The notes under the pieces were generated by a model. That model was not told the origin of the DNA. It searched no databases and was given only the letters and a program-made list of their open reading frames with translations. Both the position numbers and the translations under genes were made by a program. Of a DNA stretch of 36,174 nucleotides, positions 1 through 7,928 are shown piece after piece. Source of the DNA: Ahrensia marina (lineage in GTDB: Bacteria; Pseudomonadota; Alphaproteobacteria; Rhizobiales; Rhizobiaceae); the NCBI RefSeq assembly GCF_001293565.1, contig NZ_JXMU01000024.1:1-36174 (forward strand), read 5' to 3'. Within the stretch, counting starts at the first letter, position 1. Every line of letters begins with the position of its first letter.

Positions 1-1
1 G

Positions 2-229
2 AAACGGGTCTCAGGTCAGCTCGTTGCGCATCCGCATTTGCCGTCTCTGATCTTTTTGAGCAGTTTGGCTTTTGCGTTGTCGGTCCTCAGTATCGCGGTC
101 GCGCTTAAGGCCGGGATCAATCCGCTTCGCTTTCCTTCGACGACACTTTTTGCTGTCATAGCCCTCGCCGGAGCAGTAGCCATGCTTTGGACCCACCCGG
201 CCGGTCTGACTGTAGCAAGCCTCTACTGA
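2..229 (+). CDS. C-terminal end of an unidentified integral membrane protein (partial)
   Basis: The reading frame is open from the window edge to a TGA at 227-229 and encodes about 75 residues. Two hydrophobic stretches (SLIFLSSLAFALSVLSIAVAL and LFAVIALAGAVAMLW) look like transmembrane helices, joined by a short loop with a KAGINPLRFP segment. The protein ends within a few residues of the second helix. Only the C terminus is present, so the true start lies outside the window. I do not recognise the family. Nothing here allows a function to be assigned. The gene converges on the minus-strand metalloprotease gene, leaving about 145 bases between the two stops. Confidence 0.5.
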   Translation, partial: KRVSGQLVAHPHLPSLIFLSSLAFALSVLSIAVALKAGINPLRFPSTTLFAVIALAGAVAMLWTHPAGLTVASLY

Positions 230-250
230 AAATGAGAGGCATTTGCTTGC
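215..250 (+). terminator. weak hairpin overlapping the stop of the partial membrane gene
   Basis: GCCTCT (219-224) pairs with AGAGGC (235-240) around a 10-base loop that contains the stop codon. The outer GCAAG (215-219) can alternatively pair with CTTGC (246-250) across a bulge. There is no real T-run, so termination is uncertain. Confidence 0.2.
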
Positions 251-374
251 AGGGCAACACTCCAGCTCCGTTGAACTACATCTTAATATCAGAGAGTGGC
301 AGCAGGGTCGGGCTGTGCCGAATTTTGCCAACTTTGGTCTCTCACTCGCACTTCCACGACAAAATCCGTTGATG

Positions 375-3287
375 TTACCACTCACATATATTTTGAAGCT
401 GAGCGACACTTGCGCGCCCTTCAGCAGGACAGGAAAGGTAAGTACTGCAACATCGTGCCGAGCATTGCAGGAAATTGTCCGGCGCGCGTTTGAGGTCTTC
501 CAACAAAGTTGCGTGTTGGGATAGTGCCTCACAGGAACATGAACACGCACTGTTCGAACCCGCACCTACCTGTGATTGAGGGACCTGAACCTTGTTGTCA
601 ATTATTCTGCCAAACGGATCAGCTTCCTTGCCGCGATATTCGAACTGTTGCTCATTGCGCCACCGCTCAAGGTAAAAAGCCTGCGTTTTTGTCTCGACAA
701 GCTCCCGCCTGCTGTCCCAAGTAAAATATTCAAGCGCGGGCAGCACCACTTCAAAATTGCGATTGGCACCGTCATCAGAAGTGATGACAAAGCGCAGCCT
801 CAACCAATCATCACCGCGTTCCTGAACATTAACAGTGCCGCGTTCCAACGTTTCGCCAAGCCCTATATGCGAAAGCGATGTATGGGTTACTTTATGAACC
901 TGAAGCGGGTAACTGCTGCCAACCGAGAGCTCTCCCCATCTTTTTGGACGAAAGCCTTTCCAGCGATCGCCTTCAAATTCGGAAAAGTAGACAAAATACT
1001 CCACCTCACCTTCCTGTGAAGCACTTGGATCGTCGTCATTAAACCCGTTACAATAGCCATATTCTGACGTTTCCAATGAGAACCCCAGTACGACATCATC
1101 CTGATCACGGAAAGCATCTATCCTGCGTCCTGTTTCCTCATTGGACAAGAGCGGGTTGGCAAACTGCTCAAGCATGTCCACATCATGCGCATAAGCAGCC
1201 GCAGCGACAGTGAAATGGAGGGCACTACCATTTTTGCCGGCCATTTCCGAACGTTTGACGTTCTGTCCGATAAACGGCGAACGCTCCCTGCCAAGCTTAC
1301 TGTTCAAGTCGGATCTTATGTCATCGGGGAAATCAAATGCGTTCCAATCCGCCACGCCAAAGGACCGAGTGATCGCGTTGATGCGGGCAATCCGTGTCAT
1401 TTCCATCGCGTCATCGCACTTAGAAACATCGGGCACCGGTTTTGGCTCAATGTTTTGCATCAGTTCAACAGGTACCCTGTCGAGATCAACAGCCAGCCGC
1501 AATGATGTGCTCACCTGCACTTTTGCGTCAGATAAACGTGTATAGGCTTCCCGTGCTTGCGGACCAAAGCGCGTATCACGCGTCGGCACATAGGTGAGGA
1601 TCGCCGATGTTGTCACCGCGTTTCTCAACATCGGCGTAGGCAAAGTCCAGCGGACGACATATCGTCCGTTAGCATTCTTGATCGGACCATCGCGTACCGG
1701 CATACAATGCTTGCTGGCCTTTTCAATCGACTCATCCTTCAAGGCATCAAGTGTCGCCGCACAGGAAAAAAACCTCTCTTCAGGGTCCCACGGCACGGGA
1801 AGGCCGAAATCAATCTTAAACTTTTGATTGTCGTTTGTTTCAACCTCCGGCTGGTTTTCGGGATGGGGCGGCACCCCGTCCATCACTTGCACAAGGCCGA
1901 GGTGCAATCCGTCCGCCTCCCTTAGTGAGCGGGCCGAGGCTTCAATGTAAATCTGGGCATGGACATTGTTGCGTTCTACCCGATCGTCTTCAACGGCAAT
2001 ATCCAGGCAGCGAACGCCATAGGGAGCAATGTCTACTTGTTTGCGCTTTACCGGCGCAGATGCGCTCAACTCGCGCAATTGGCACCGGGCAATGTGATCA
2101 CGCCAAATATGGCCGGGAGGTGAAGGCGCGGCTTCAAGTCTTGTCCGTCCATCAAAAGATGTATCCGGCCATGAGGCGATGTCGGCATAGGCAAGTGTCA
2201 AGGTCGGACCAAGTGGTGCTGTTCCAAACATCAGTCCCAGCTTTTGTTCGAACCAGCGCACGATATCACGATCAGAGGCCGGATGACTGGAATCGTCTGG
2301 GCTGAAAAATGCATTGTGCAACAACACGGAACCGTCAAGATACCGCTCGGACAAATGGCGGAAGAAAGAACTGGTCCGATAGGCGATTGACGGATTGAAG
2401 AAGCCGTTCCGATATGATGCCCATCCATGGTATATGGCATATTGGCTTGTCGTAAGGCCCGAATCCAGAACACGGTCTTTCCAGATGTCGCGGATCGGGA
2501 AGCGCATCTTTTCGCCCTCAAGCAGATGCCAGCGCATATAAGTGTTTTTGACAAAATCTGCCAAACCTTCAAACAGGAAGGGAGCCCGGCTGTACACATT
2601 TCGCGGATCGCAAGCGGTGGCATAACCGGCAGCCCGATAAAACGCACTGTCCTGAATTGCGTGGGTCATCTCATGCGCAAATGTGCCCTGAAGTGCCCAT
2701 TGGGGTACAACTGACTCATCAGCCAGAATCGTCTCGGCCGGTCTGTTAGATGTATCAACAGGCTTTTTGCCGTCTTTGTCTTCTGGAAATTCACGCTTTT
2801 CGTGATCTGGAACATTCCACTGCAATGCAATGGCCTTTCCATCGCTGAAATTTGAACCGCAGGAAAGCTCCTGCGCAATTGCATCGTCAAGCTTTCCGGT
2901 AAACACCAATAGCGATTCAGTTGAACCGGAAGCATTGGGTGTAACCACCGGACCCAGCAATTCAGGGCTTGGCAGGCCCTGCTTCTCAAGCCAGTGCATG
3001 GCATCGCGGCCCGCCTTCTCGATGCGTGGACCGTTGACCACGTCCCATTGCGGGCAATCCTTGTTATCGCGCTTATTATCAGTATCACTGCACGTAAGTG
3101 TAATGCTTTTAGGAGACCAGCCTGTAATGGTTTTCCATCCGCCGGAAGGCACACCATACTTGCTTGGTATATGACCGGCATTAGGCTCCAGTTTGAGCAA
3201 TTCGTGTGACAGCGCCGAATTGTTCAGGAACACCATGCAGGCGAAAAAGCCGGAAACGGAAAGTGCCAAAGGGCTCAAAAATCTCAT
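375..3287 (-). CDS. large exported zinc metalloprotease (HExxH, gluzincin-like) with cysteine-rich C-terminal tail
   Basis: A 970-residue protein with an N-terminal signal peptide (hydrophobic core at about residues 5-21, likely cleavage near ALS-H28). The zinc site is HEMTH at residues 205-209. A glutamate 31 residues later in FLFEGLADF (E240, with D244) fits the HExxH ... ExxxD pattern of gluzincins. The region from about 300 to 900 looks like several beta-rich domains that I do not recognise. The last 65 residues hold a CSCSCE cluster and a CSARCC cluster, suggesting a disulfide-bonded or metal-binding knob. The start is well supported: ATG 3287 follows AGGAGAG and overlaps the upstream stop as ATGA. 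It is the last gene of a four-gene operon of exported proteins. Protease activity is inferred from the motif; the substrate is unknown. Confidence 0.85.
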   Translation of the reverse strand: MRFLSPLALSVSGFFACMVFLNNSALSHELLKLEPNAGHIPSKYGVPSGGWKTITGWSPKSITLTCSDTDNKRDNKDCPQWDVVNGPRIEKAGRDAMHWLEKQGLPSPELLGPVVTPNASGSTESLLVFTGKLDDAIAQELSCGSNFSDGKAIALQWNVPDHEKREFPEDKDGKKPVDTSNRPAETILADESVVPQWALQGTFAHEMTHAIQDSAFYRAAGYATACDPRNVYSRAPFLFEGLADFVKNTYMRWHLLEGEKMRFPIRDIWKDRVLDSGLTTSQYAIYHGWASYRNGFFNPSIAYRTSSFFRHLSERYLDGSVLLHNAFFSPDDSSHPASDRDIVRWFEQKLGLMFGTAPLGPTLTLAYADIASWPDTSFDGRTRLEAAPSPPGHIWRDHIARCQLRELSASAPVKRKQVDIAPYGVRCLDIAVEDDRVERNNVHAQIYIEASARSLREADGLHLGLVQVMDGVPPHPENQPEVETNDNQKFKIDFGLPVPWDPEERFFSCAATLDALKDESIEKASKHCMPVRDGPIKNANGRYVVRWTLPTPMLRNAVTTSAILTYVPTRDTRFGPQAREAYTRLSDAKVQVSTSLRLAVDLDRVPVELMQNIEPKPVPDVSKCDDAMEMTRIARINAITRSFGVADWNAFDFPDDIRSDLNSKLGRERSPFIGQNVKRSEMAGKNGSALHFTVAAAAYAHDVDMLEQFANPLLSNEETGRRIDAFRDQDDVVLGFSLETSEYGYCNGFNDDDPSASQEGEVEYFVYFSEFEGDRWKGFRPKRWGELSVGSSYPLQVHKVTHTSLSHIGLGETLERGTVNVQERGDDWLRLRFVITSDDGANRNFEVVLPALEYFTWDSRRELVETKTQAFYLERWRNEQQFEYRGKEADPFGRIIDNKVQVPQSQVGAGSNSACSCSCEALSQHATLLEDLKRAPDNFLQCSARCCSTYLSCPAEGRASVAQLQNICEW

Positions 3288-4069
3288 TGCTGCTCTCCTG
3301 AAAGCACTTTCAACAAAGGATTACTTGGGTTGAACTCCGGTTTATCGCTGCCTGCAGTATTTGCTTTACAAGCTCTATCAGCCGTCACCGTTATCTCCTG
3401 TTCGGCAATTGGCCGGTAAATCGCCATGCTGGACTGGGTAAAATAGCCGACACGATACGCGCCTGCCTCCTCAGGCACATCAAGAAAGACCGTCGACGAG
3501 CTTTCTGCGTTCAAAGTCTTGATCACGCTTGGTTGCTTATACCCGTTATGCGGAGATGCAGAGGCGTTGGCCGGCGTAATTTCCAGCCGGTCAAACCGGG
3601 ATTTGGGACCCTTGAACCGCACCGGAAACTGCTTGTCGCAAAGATCAACTTCCGTCGGCGCAAGCAACTTTGCCACTGGAGCAACGACCTCGATTGTTGC
3701 TGCCACACCGTTATTACGGTCATGAATCTCGTACTTGCCCGGCACAGGAGGCGCCTGAAAGTAATAACGGATCTCGCCCGCTTCTTCTGTCTCTTCAACC
3801 GCGGGAAAGGTCAGCAACGTACCGCTCAAATTTTCCATCTTGAGCGTTAGACCGGCATCGTTATCCGCTGACAAATCGAACATCTCACCAGCGGCAATTT
3901 GCAAAGCCTGTGTTTCGGAACGATCAGCAGACATGTGGTTGCCGGCTCTCTCGGCCTCCTTGAACAGGTCTTCGCTTTGAGCAGTGGCGTTGCCACTTAC
4001 ACCAATTGCCAACACCATAATCCCGAGGCCGCAGACCTGTCCCGGGATTATGGGAAAGCGGCCCCGCAA
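3284..4069 (-). CDS. small exported beta-sandwich protein of the VWA/metalloprotease operon
   Basis: I choose the TTG at 4069 as start: GGGAGG (4080-4075) lies five bases upstream and spans the stop of the VWA gene. This start gives a 261-residue protein with a basic N-region, a hydrophobic core and cleavage near TAQ-S. An ATG at 4018 would also work, but it shortens the signal peptide. A longer ATG start at 4159 would run inside the VWA gene and lacks a signal-peptide shape. The segment FPVRFKGP ... ITPA ... LDVPEEAGAYRVGYF resembles a beta-sandwich module (v-WtGP...D-I-iv ... aP---G-YelrY) that I recall from alphaproteobacterial VWA-domain proteins. An earlier PGKYEIHD segment may be a second copy. 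Function is unknown; an extracellular or periplasmic binding or adaptor role is inferred. The gene overlaps the protease gene by four bases (ATGA). Confidence 0.75.
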   Translation of the reverse strand: MRGRFPIIPGQVCGLGIMVLAIGVSGNATAQSEDLFKEAERAGNHMSADRSETQALQIAAGEMFDLSADNDAGLTLKMENLSGTLLTFPAVEETEEAGEIRYYFQAPPVPGKYEIHDRNNGVAATIEVVAPVAKLLAPTEVDLCDKQFPVRFKGPKSRFDRLEITPANASASPHNGYKQPSVIKTLNAESSSTVFLDVPEEAGAYRVGYFTQSSMAIYRPIAEQEITVTADRACKANTAGSDKPEFNPSNPLLKVLSGEQQ

Positions 4070-4070
4070 T

Positions 4071-6068
4071 TCAGCCTCCCTGCGGGGGCTGTTCAATCGC
4101 AAAGCGGTCGAGTTCGAATATACCTTCACGGGAGCGCGCGCTCGTCCCTTGGCCAACAAGAAAAGCCGGTTTACCAGAAAGGCGCAACATGGAAACAGGC
4201 TCCGTGGCCTTGGTCATTCTTTTGGACGGCTCGCCTTCCGCTCCCGGAACATCCATCGAGAACTCCGCAGTCATTTCACGGCCCCGCCGCTTCAACCTGA
4301 GTAAAGCGCCATTATCCACCAGCGACTGGAGGATCATATCTGCATGTGCCCTGCCCTTCTTGCTGCATATATCGTCCGTAAATGGACCATCGAACAAATT
4401 GTCCGTGAAGAGCTTGCGTGTAACATCGCCCTCTGTTCCGCTGTCTTGTACGAGCGACAGCTTGATGGCTGAACCGCACCCTTTTGTCTCTATCCACGCA
4501 ACAGCAGAAACATGATTGAATGCATCGGTAAACAGTGACACTGAAGCCTGCTCTGCAAGAGATTGCATATCGTGGCTGAATTCAAGAAGAAGGTCGAAAT
4601 CACCGTCAGGCAGCGGTGTATCTACAATATGCCGGTTCGTGGCATCAGCCGCATCATAGCGGGGGGCACCGGCAACCGAGACAAAGCGTGTACCCTCGCC
4701 AGTAAACGTAACATATTCGGGAACAGGATTTTCAACTGTTATTGCAGGATCAAGATTTGGACCGTCAAACAATTCTTCGAAAATCGCCTTTGCAGTTTCC
4801 GGCTGCGGTGGCTTTGGCGCGGGAGGTGGCGGAGCACTTGCTTCTTCCACAGCGTCATTGACGGCCTGAACGAATTCATCCGCTGTATTTGCGCTGAAAT
4901 AGCGGCCATTACCATTATCGGCGATACATTGAAGCGCTGCGGCCTCCTGCGCGCTCAGATCAAAGCCAACAACATGAACACGCGTATCAATACCGCGGGC
5001 GGCAAGTTGTGCAGCCGCGGCACACGGATCTCCACTACAAGTTTCCAGACCGTCAGAAATAAGCAGAATACTGGACGGACGCTCCGAGACCGAAAGAACT
5101 TCTCCGGCTTCCATCAGTGAACGGGCGATCGGCGTTTTGCCGCGCGGTGTGATGTTGTTGATTGCGGATTGAATATTGTCGAGCGCATGATCACCGGGCT
5201 GAAGGATCATCTCGGTGTCACCACAATCACCTTCGCGCCGGTGACCATATACCATAAGACCGATATTCCTCTGCCCGTGAAGATCGGAAACCAGCCCGGA
5301 AAGAGCTGTTTTGGCTGTGCTGATTTTAGCGACACCGTTAAGCTGCCCCCACATGGAACCGGAACCATCCAGCATAAACAGAATATCAGATGAAGATGGC
5401 GCTGAAACAGCATTGCCCGATGAAGCCGGGCTGGACGCAGCAGAAGCGGAATTACCACCGGAAGAACTGTTCTGTGCTGTGTCAAAGCCTGGCGTATCTC
5501 CCTGCTCCATCCCGATATTTTCTTCATTCGAACCGGCTGGCTGTTGATTGAAAAGCGTCACATCATTGCCGCCGGTCGCCTGACCGACGAAATCCTGGCT
5601 GAGGCGCGCCAAAGACCAGCCATTCGCATCGGAATAAATATCGTTTATCTGCCAGTCATTATTGGGCGGCACTTTAACCAGCGTATACAGCATGGTTTGA
5701 GGTTGGCCGAAATTGGTAAAGCTTGCCACGATCTGGGCAGCACCGCGCAAGACGGGTGTCTGGGCGTCAGGACCGACGCTGATATTACGGATATCCGCGT
5801 CCTGCGCGTCAAAGACCGGATCGAAGCCGAGTTTTCCCTGTAATCCCGGCACCGCGTAACTGTCGACGAAATAGAGCTTTGTCGCACCCGGATCATTCAG
5901 CAAGGGAGGCCGGCCTGAATTGAAACGGTCCAGATGATCGAACATCATGGATTCCACCAGATCGATTGCCTGTTCAAGATTGTCCTGCGCGTTTACAGGG
6001 GCCAATGAAAGTCCGCCGAACAGGAAAACAGCCAGCAATTTTTTAACTAGCCTTGCTGAATATTTCAT
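4071..6068 (-). CDS. exported von Willebrand factor A domain protein with paralogous flanking domains
   Basis: ATG 6068 is the likely start: AGGAGAGG lies just upstream and the next residues (MKYSARLVKKLLAVFLFG) form a signal peptide ending near VNA-Q27. An in-frame ATG at 6128 would intrude into the upstream gene. The protein has 665 residues. Residues about 30-165 form an N-terminal domain, 200-227 a Ser/Ala/Gly linker, 228-410 a VWA domain, 411-425 a proline-rich hinge, and 430-665 a C-terminal beta-rich domain. The VWA MIDAS motif is complete: DGSGS at 234-238, the TPRGKTP loop threonine near 312 and SDGLETC with D339. VWA domains bind protein ligands through a divalent metal. Both the N- and C-terminal domains resemble the product of the upstream gene (6118-7551). 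It is the second gene of the operon. The ligand is unknown. Confidence 0.85.
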   Translation of the reverse strand: MKYSARLVKKLLAVFLFGGLSLAPVNAQDNLEQAIDLVESMMFDHLDRFNSGRPPLLNDPGATKLYFVDSYAVPGLQGKLGFDPVFDAQDADIRNISVGPDAQTPVLRGAAQIVASFTNFGQPQTMLYTLVKVPPNNDWQINDIYSDANGWSLARLSQDFVGQATGGNDVTLFNQQPAGSNEENIGMEQGDTPGFDTAQNSSSGGNSASAASSPASSGNAVSAPSSSDILFMLDGSGSMWGQLNGVAKISTAKTALSGLVSDLHGQRNIGLMVYGHRREGDCGDTEMILQPGDHALDNIQSAINNITPRGKTPIARSLMEAGEVLSVSERPSSILLISDGLETCSGDPCAAAAQLAARGIDTRVHVVGFDLSAQEAAALQCIADNGNGRYFSANTADEFVQAVNDAVEEASAPPPPAPKPPQPETAKAIFEELFDGPNLDPAITVENPVPEYVTFTGEGTRFVSVAGAPRYDAADATNRHIVDTPLPDGDFDLLLEFSHDMQSLAEQASVSLFTDAFNHVSAVAWIETKGCGSAIKLSLVQDSGTEGDVTRKLFTDNLFDGPFTDDICSKKGRAHADMILQSLVDNGALLRLKRRGREMTAEFSMDVPGAEGEPSKRMTKATEPVSMLRLSGKPAFLVGQGTSARSREGIFELDRFAIEQPPQGG

Positions 6069-6117
6069 CGCTACCTCTCCTCTGGTTGTGCGAATGGCTC
6101 CACGATAGAAGGTGTCG

Positions 6118-7551
6118 TTACTGTGCATCTGGAATCAGCTCGAACCGGTCAAAATAGGCAACAGTTTCGCCGCTCTTGGCGCGGCTCAACTGACCGAGTT
6201 GAAAAGCGGGTGCGCCAAAAGGCTCGATCCGGCTGACACTGTCCGTTTCGACTGTTACGGGACCACCCGGGTCGTCACCAGCAGCTGGCACATTGAGCGT
6301 AACTGACCCGCTATAGCGAAACCCTTTGCGCTTGAGCGTCAACTCGAAGCCTTTGTCGGCTAGCTGCGCCAAAATCCGGTCGCCAAGTTGACGTCCCATT
6401 TCGCCTTTTGAACACACGCTGCTGACTATGCTCTTATCAAAGAGGCTTTTAGTGAATGATGTTTGCACCGGCTTTTCTTGCGAGGCGATCATCCGTTCAT
6501 TGACGAGATCAAGATAAAGGGCTGGTCCGCATCCTTTGGTCAGTACACGCAAAGTCAGTGCCACATAATCATTGTCATTACCGTGCAGGCCTAACCACAC
6601 GGTCTCATAGCCGGTTTTTGGCTCCAGTTTTCCTTTCAGGCGCATCGTGAAATCACCGGCACCGGCAAATTCACCATATTTGAACAAATTGGCGGATTCA
6701 GGGTTTTCAAAACTGGCTTTACCGCCCGTTGCAATCGCAAAAATGGAGCCGTTTTCAACAAGGTAACTGTTGAGATCTTCATTAACGATCTGCCAGCCCC
6801 CTTCAAGCTTGCTACCATCGAATTCTTCCGTGATAGCAGCGATGCCCGGTACTTGTGTTTGAGACGAGCCGCTCTCGTTCCCATTATTGGTGGCTGTATC
6901 ACCCGTTTGCGTTTCTTCGCCCATTTCGGCATCCACTGCATCTGAAACGGCCGAACTTTCTGTATTGGTTTTCGCATCACTGCCAGCAGCTTCGCCAAAC
7001 AAATCGTCACCTGATGAATTGTCTGAATTGCCGCCATAACGAACTGCAATTTCGGCAAGGTTCCAGTCCAGTCCGCTAATCGCCGATATTCTTTGCTGGT
7101 CGCCGTCGAAGAAATCGACAGTGAGCGAAACAATCTTCGCCGGTCCGCCTGAACGTACCGCTACTTCAATCGCAACCCCCTGTCTGGGCTGGTTACCCGC
7201 GACCCTTGTCTGGAATGCATCGATCTTCGCCGGGGCGGTTCCTGTAAGCAGGTCAAACTCACCGGACACCAGTGTGCCGGTTTCAGCTATTTCCGGCTGA
7301 AAGAAGGTTTCCCGCAATTCGGCATTATTCCAAATGCCGCCAAGGCCGGCGTCCCGCAAGGATTTGTGCGCATTATAAAGCGATTGCACATATCCAAGGG
7401 CAAGCGTTTCGGTTTGATTTTGTGAATTTGCGGGAGCAAGACCGGAAAGGATCAGTGTAAAACAGGCTACCATTAACAGTAGATTTTTTTGCAACACGCG
7501 CAACTGCGTTGCCAGACCTTGAAACCTCAAGACCATTATCCAGTTAGACAT
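6118..7551 (-). CDS. exported protein with DUF3828-like N-terminal and beta-rich C-terminal domains, first gene of the VWA/metalloprotease operon
   Basis: A 477-residue protein. ATG 7551 follows GAGGAGGGG. A long N-region precedes a hydrophobic core (LLLMVACFTLILSGLA) with cleavage near ANS-Q44. Residues 46-172 form a small alpha/beta domain (SLYNAHKSLRDAGLGG) of the kind seen in DUF3828-like periplasmic proteins; this assignment is tentative. Residues 173-238 are an acidic, Ser/Asn/Gly-rich linker. Residues 242-477 form a beta-rich domain with a TKGCG motif and a VCSKG motif whose cysteines could pair. The same layout without an insertion is seen here, whereas the next gene carries a VWA domain in the linker. 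The 377-base gap to the LuxI-type gene presumably holds the promoter. Function is unknown. Confidence 0.75.
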   Translation of the reverse strand: MSNWIMVLRFQGLATQLRVLQKNLLLMVACFTLILSGLAPANSQNQTETLALGYVQSLYNAHKSLRDAGLGGIWNNAELRETFFQPEIAETGTLVSGEFDLLTGTAPAKIDAFQTRVAGNQPRQGVAIEVAVRSGGPAKIVSLTVDFFDGDQQRISAISGLDWNLAEIAVRYGGNSDNSSGDDLFGEAAGSDAKTNTESSAVSDAVDAEMGEETQTGDTATNNGNESGSSQTQVPGIAAITEEFDGSKLEGGWQIVNEDLNSYLVENGSIFAIATGGKASFENPESANLFKYGEFAGAGDFTMRLKGKLEPKTGYETVWLGLHGNDNDYVALTLRVLTKGCGPALYLDLVNERMIASQEKPVQTSFTKSLFDKSIVSSVCSKGEMGRQLGDRILAQLADKGFELTLKRKGFRYSGSVTLNVPAAGDDPGGPVTVETDSVSRIEPFGAPAFQLGQLSRAKSGETVAYFDRFELIPDAQ

Positions 7552-7656
7552 GCGTTCCCCTCCTCGCCTTCAGACTATCTCGGACAACTGCTGGGATCGG
7601 ATAACCCTTACAGCTGCCCTTAAGTCAAGTTAGCCAACCAGGCCGGTATTGTCACC

Positions 7657-7670
7657 CCTTTATGTAAAGG
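7657..7670. promoter_or_regulatory. 14-bp inverted repeat in the divergent luxI / protease-operon control region
   Basis: CCTTTA-TG-TAAAGG is a perfect 6+6 inverted repeat, 106 bp upstream of the protease-operon start codon. It could be an operator. No regulator can be named. In the rest of 7552-7928 I see only the tra-box-like palindrome and no small gene. Confidence 0.3.
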
Positions 7671-7853
7671 CAAATTTAATACCTCATCCTTGCTTCGTAT
7701 CGAACCGTGACCCTAGCTTCTCAAGCAATGCAATTGATTAAGCCACTCCAATTTCTCCTAGCGCACTGTGTACATAATCTGCCAAGAGCCTTTTCGTTGC
7801 TCATTTAGGAGTTACGCCTATAGACGTGCGGCTCCATGAGAAAGTGCACATAG

Positions 7854-7869
7854 GTAGCAGATCTACTAC
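7854..7869. promoter_or_regulatory. lux/tra-box-like palindrome upstream of the LuxI-type gene
   Basis: GTAGCAGATCTACTAC is a 16-bp inverted repeat with one mismatched pair. Its core GCAGATCT is shared with the Agrobacterium tra box (ATGTGCAGATCTGCACAT). Its centre lies about 67 bp before the GTG start codon, which fits a site just upstream of a promoter as for LuxR-type activators. The regulator itself is not in the window. Confidence 0.4.
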
Positions 7870-7928
7870 TTTCCAAGCTCTCCAAATTAGCTCCACAATG
7901 GTCCGGAGTACAAAAATGGAGATGGGTC

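Noticed and set aside
11-565. 184-codon open frame on the minus strand at the end of the metalloprotease gene
   Set aside because: It lies largely inside the metalloprotease gene in another frame, has no signal peptide or recognisable domain, and low-complexity basic composition.
1185-1925. Several plus-strand open frames of 100-120 codons opposite the metalloprotease gene
   Set aside because: They mirror the coding strand, lack ribosome sites and show no domain-like sequence.
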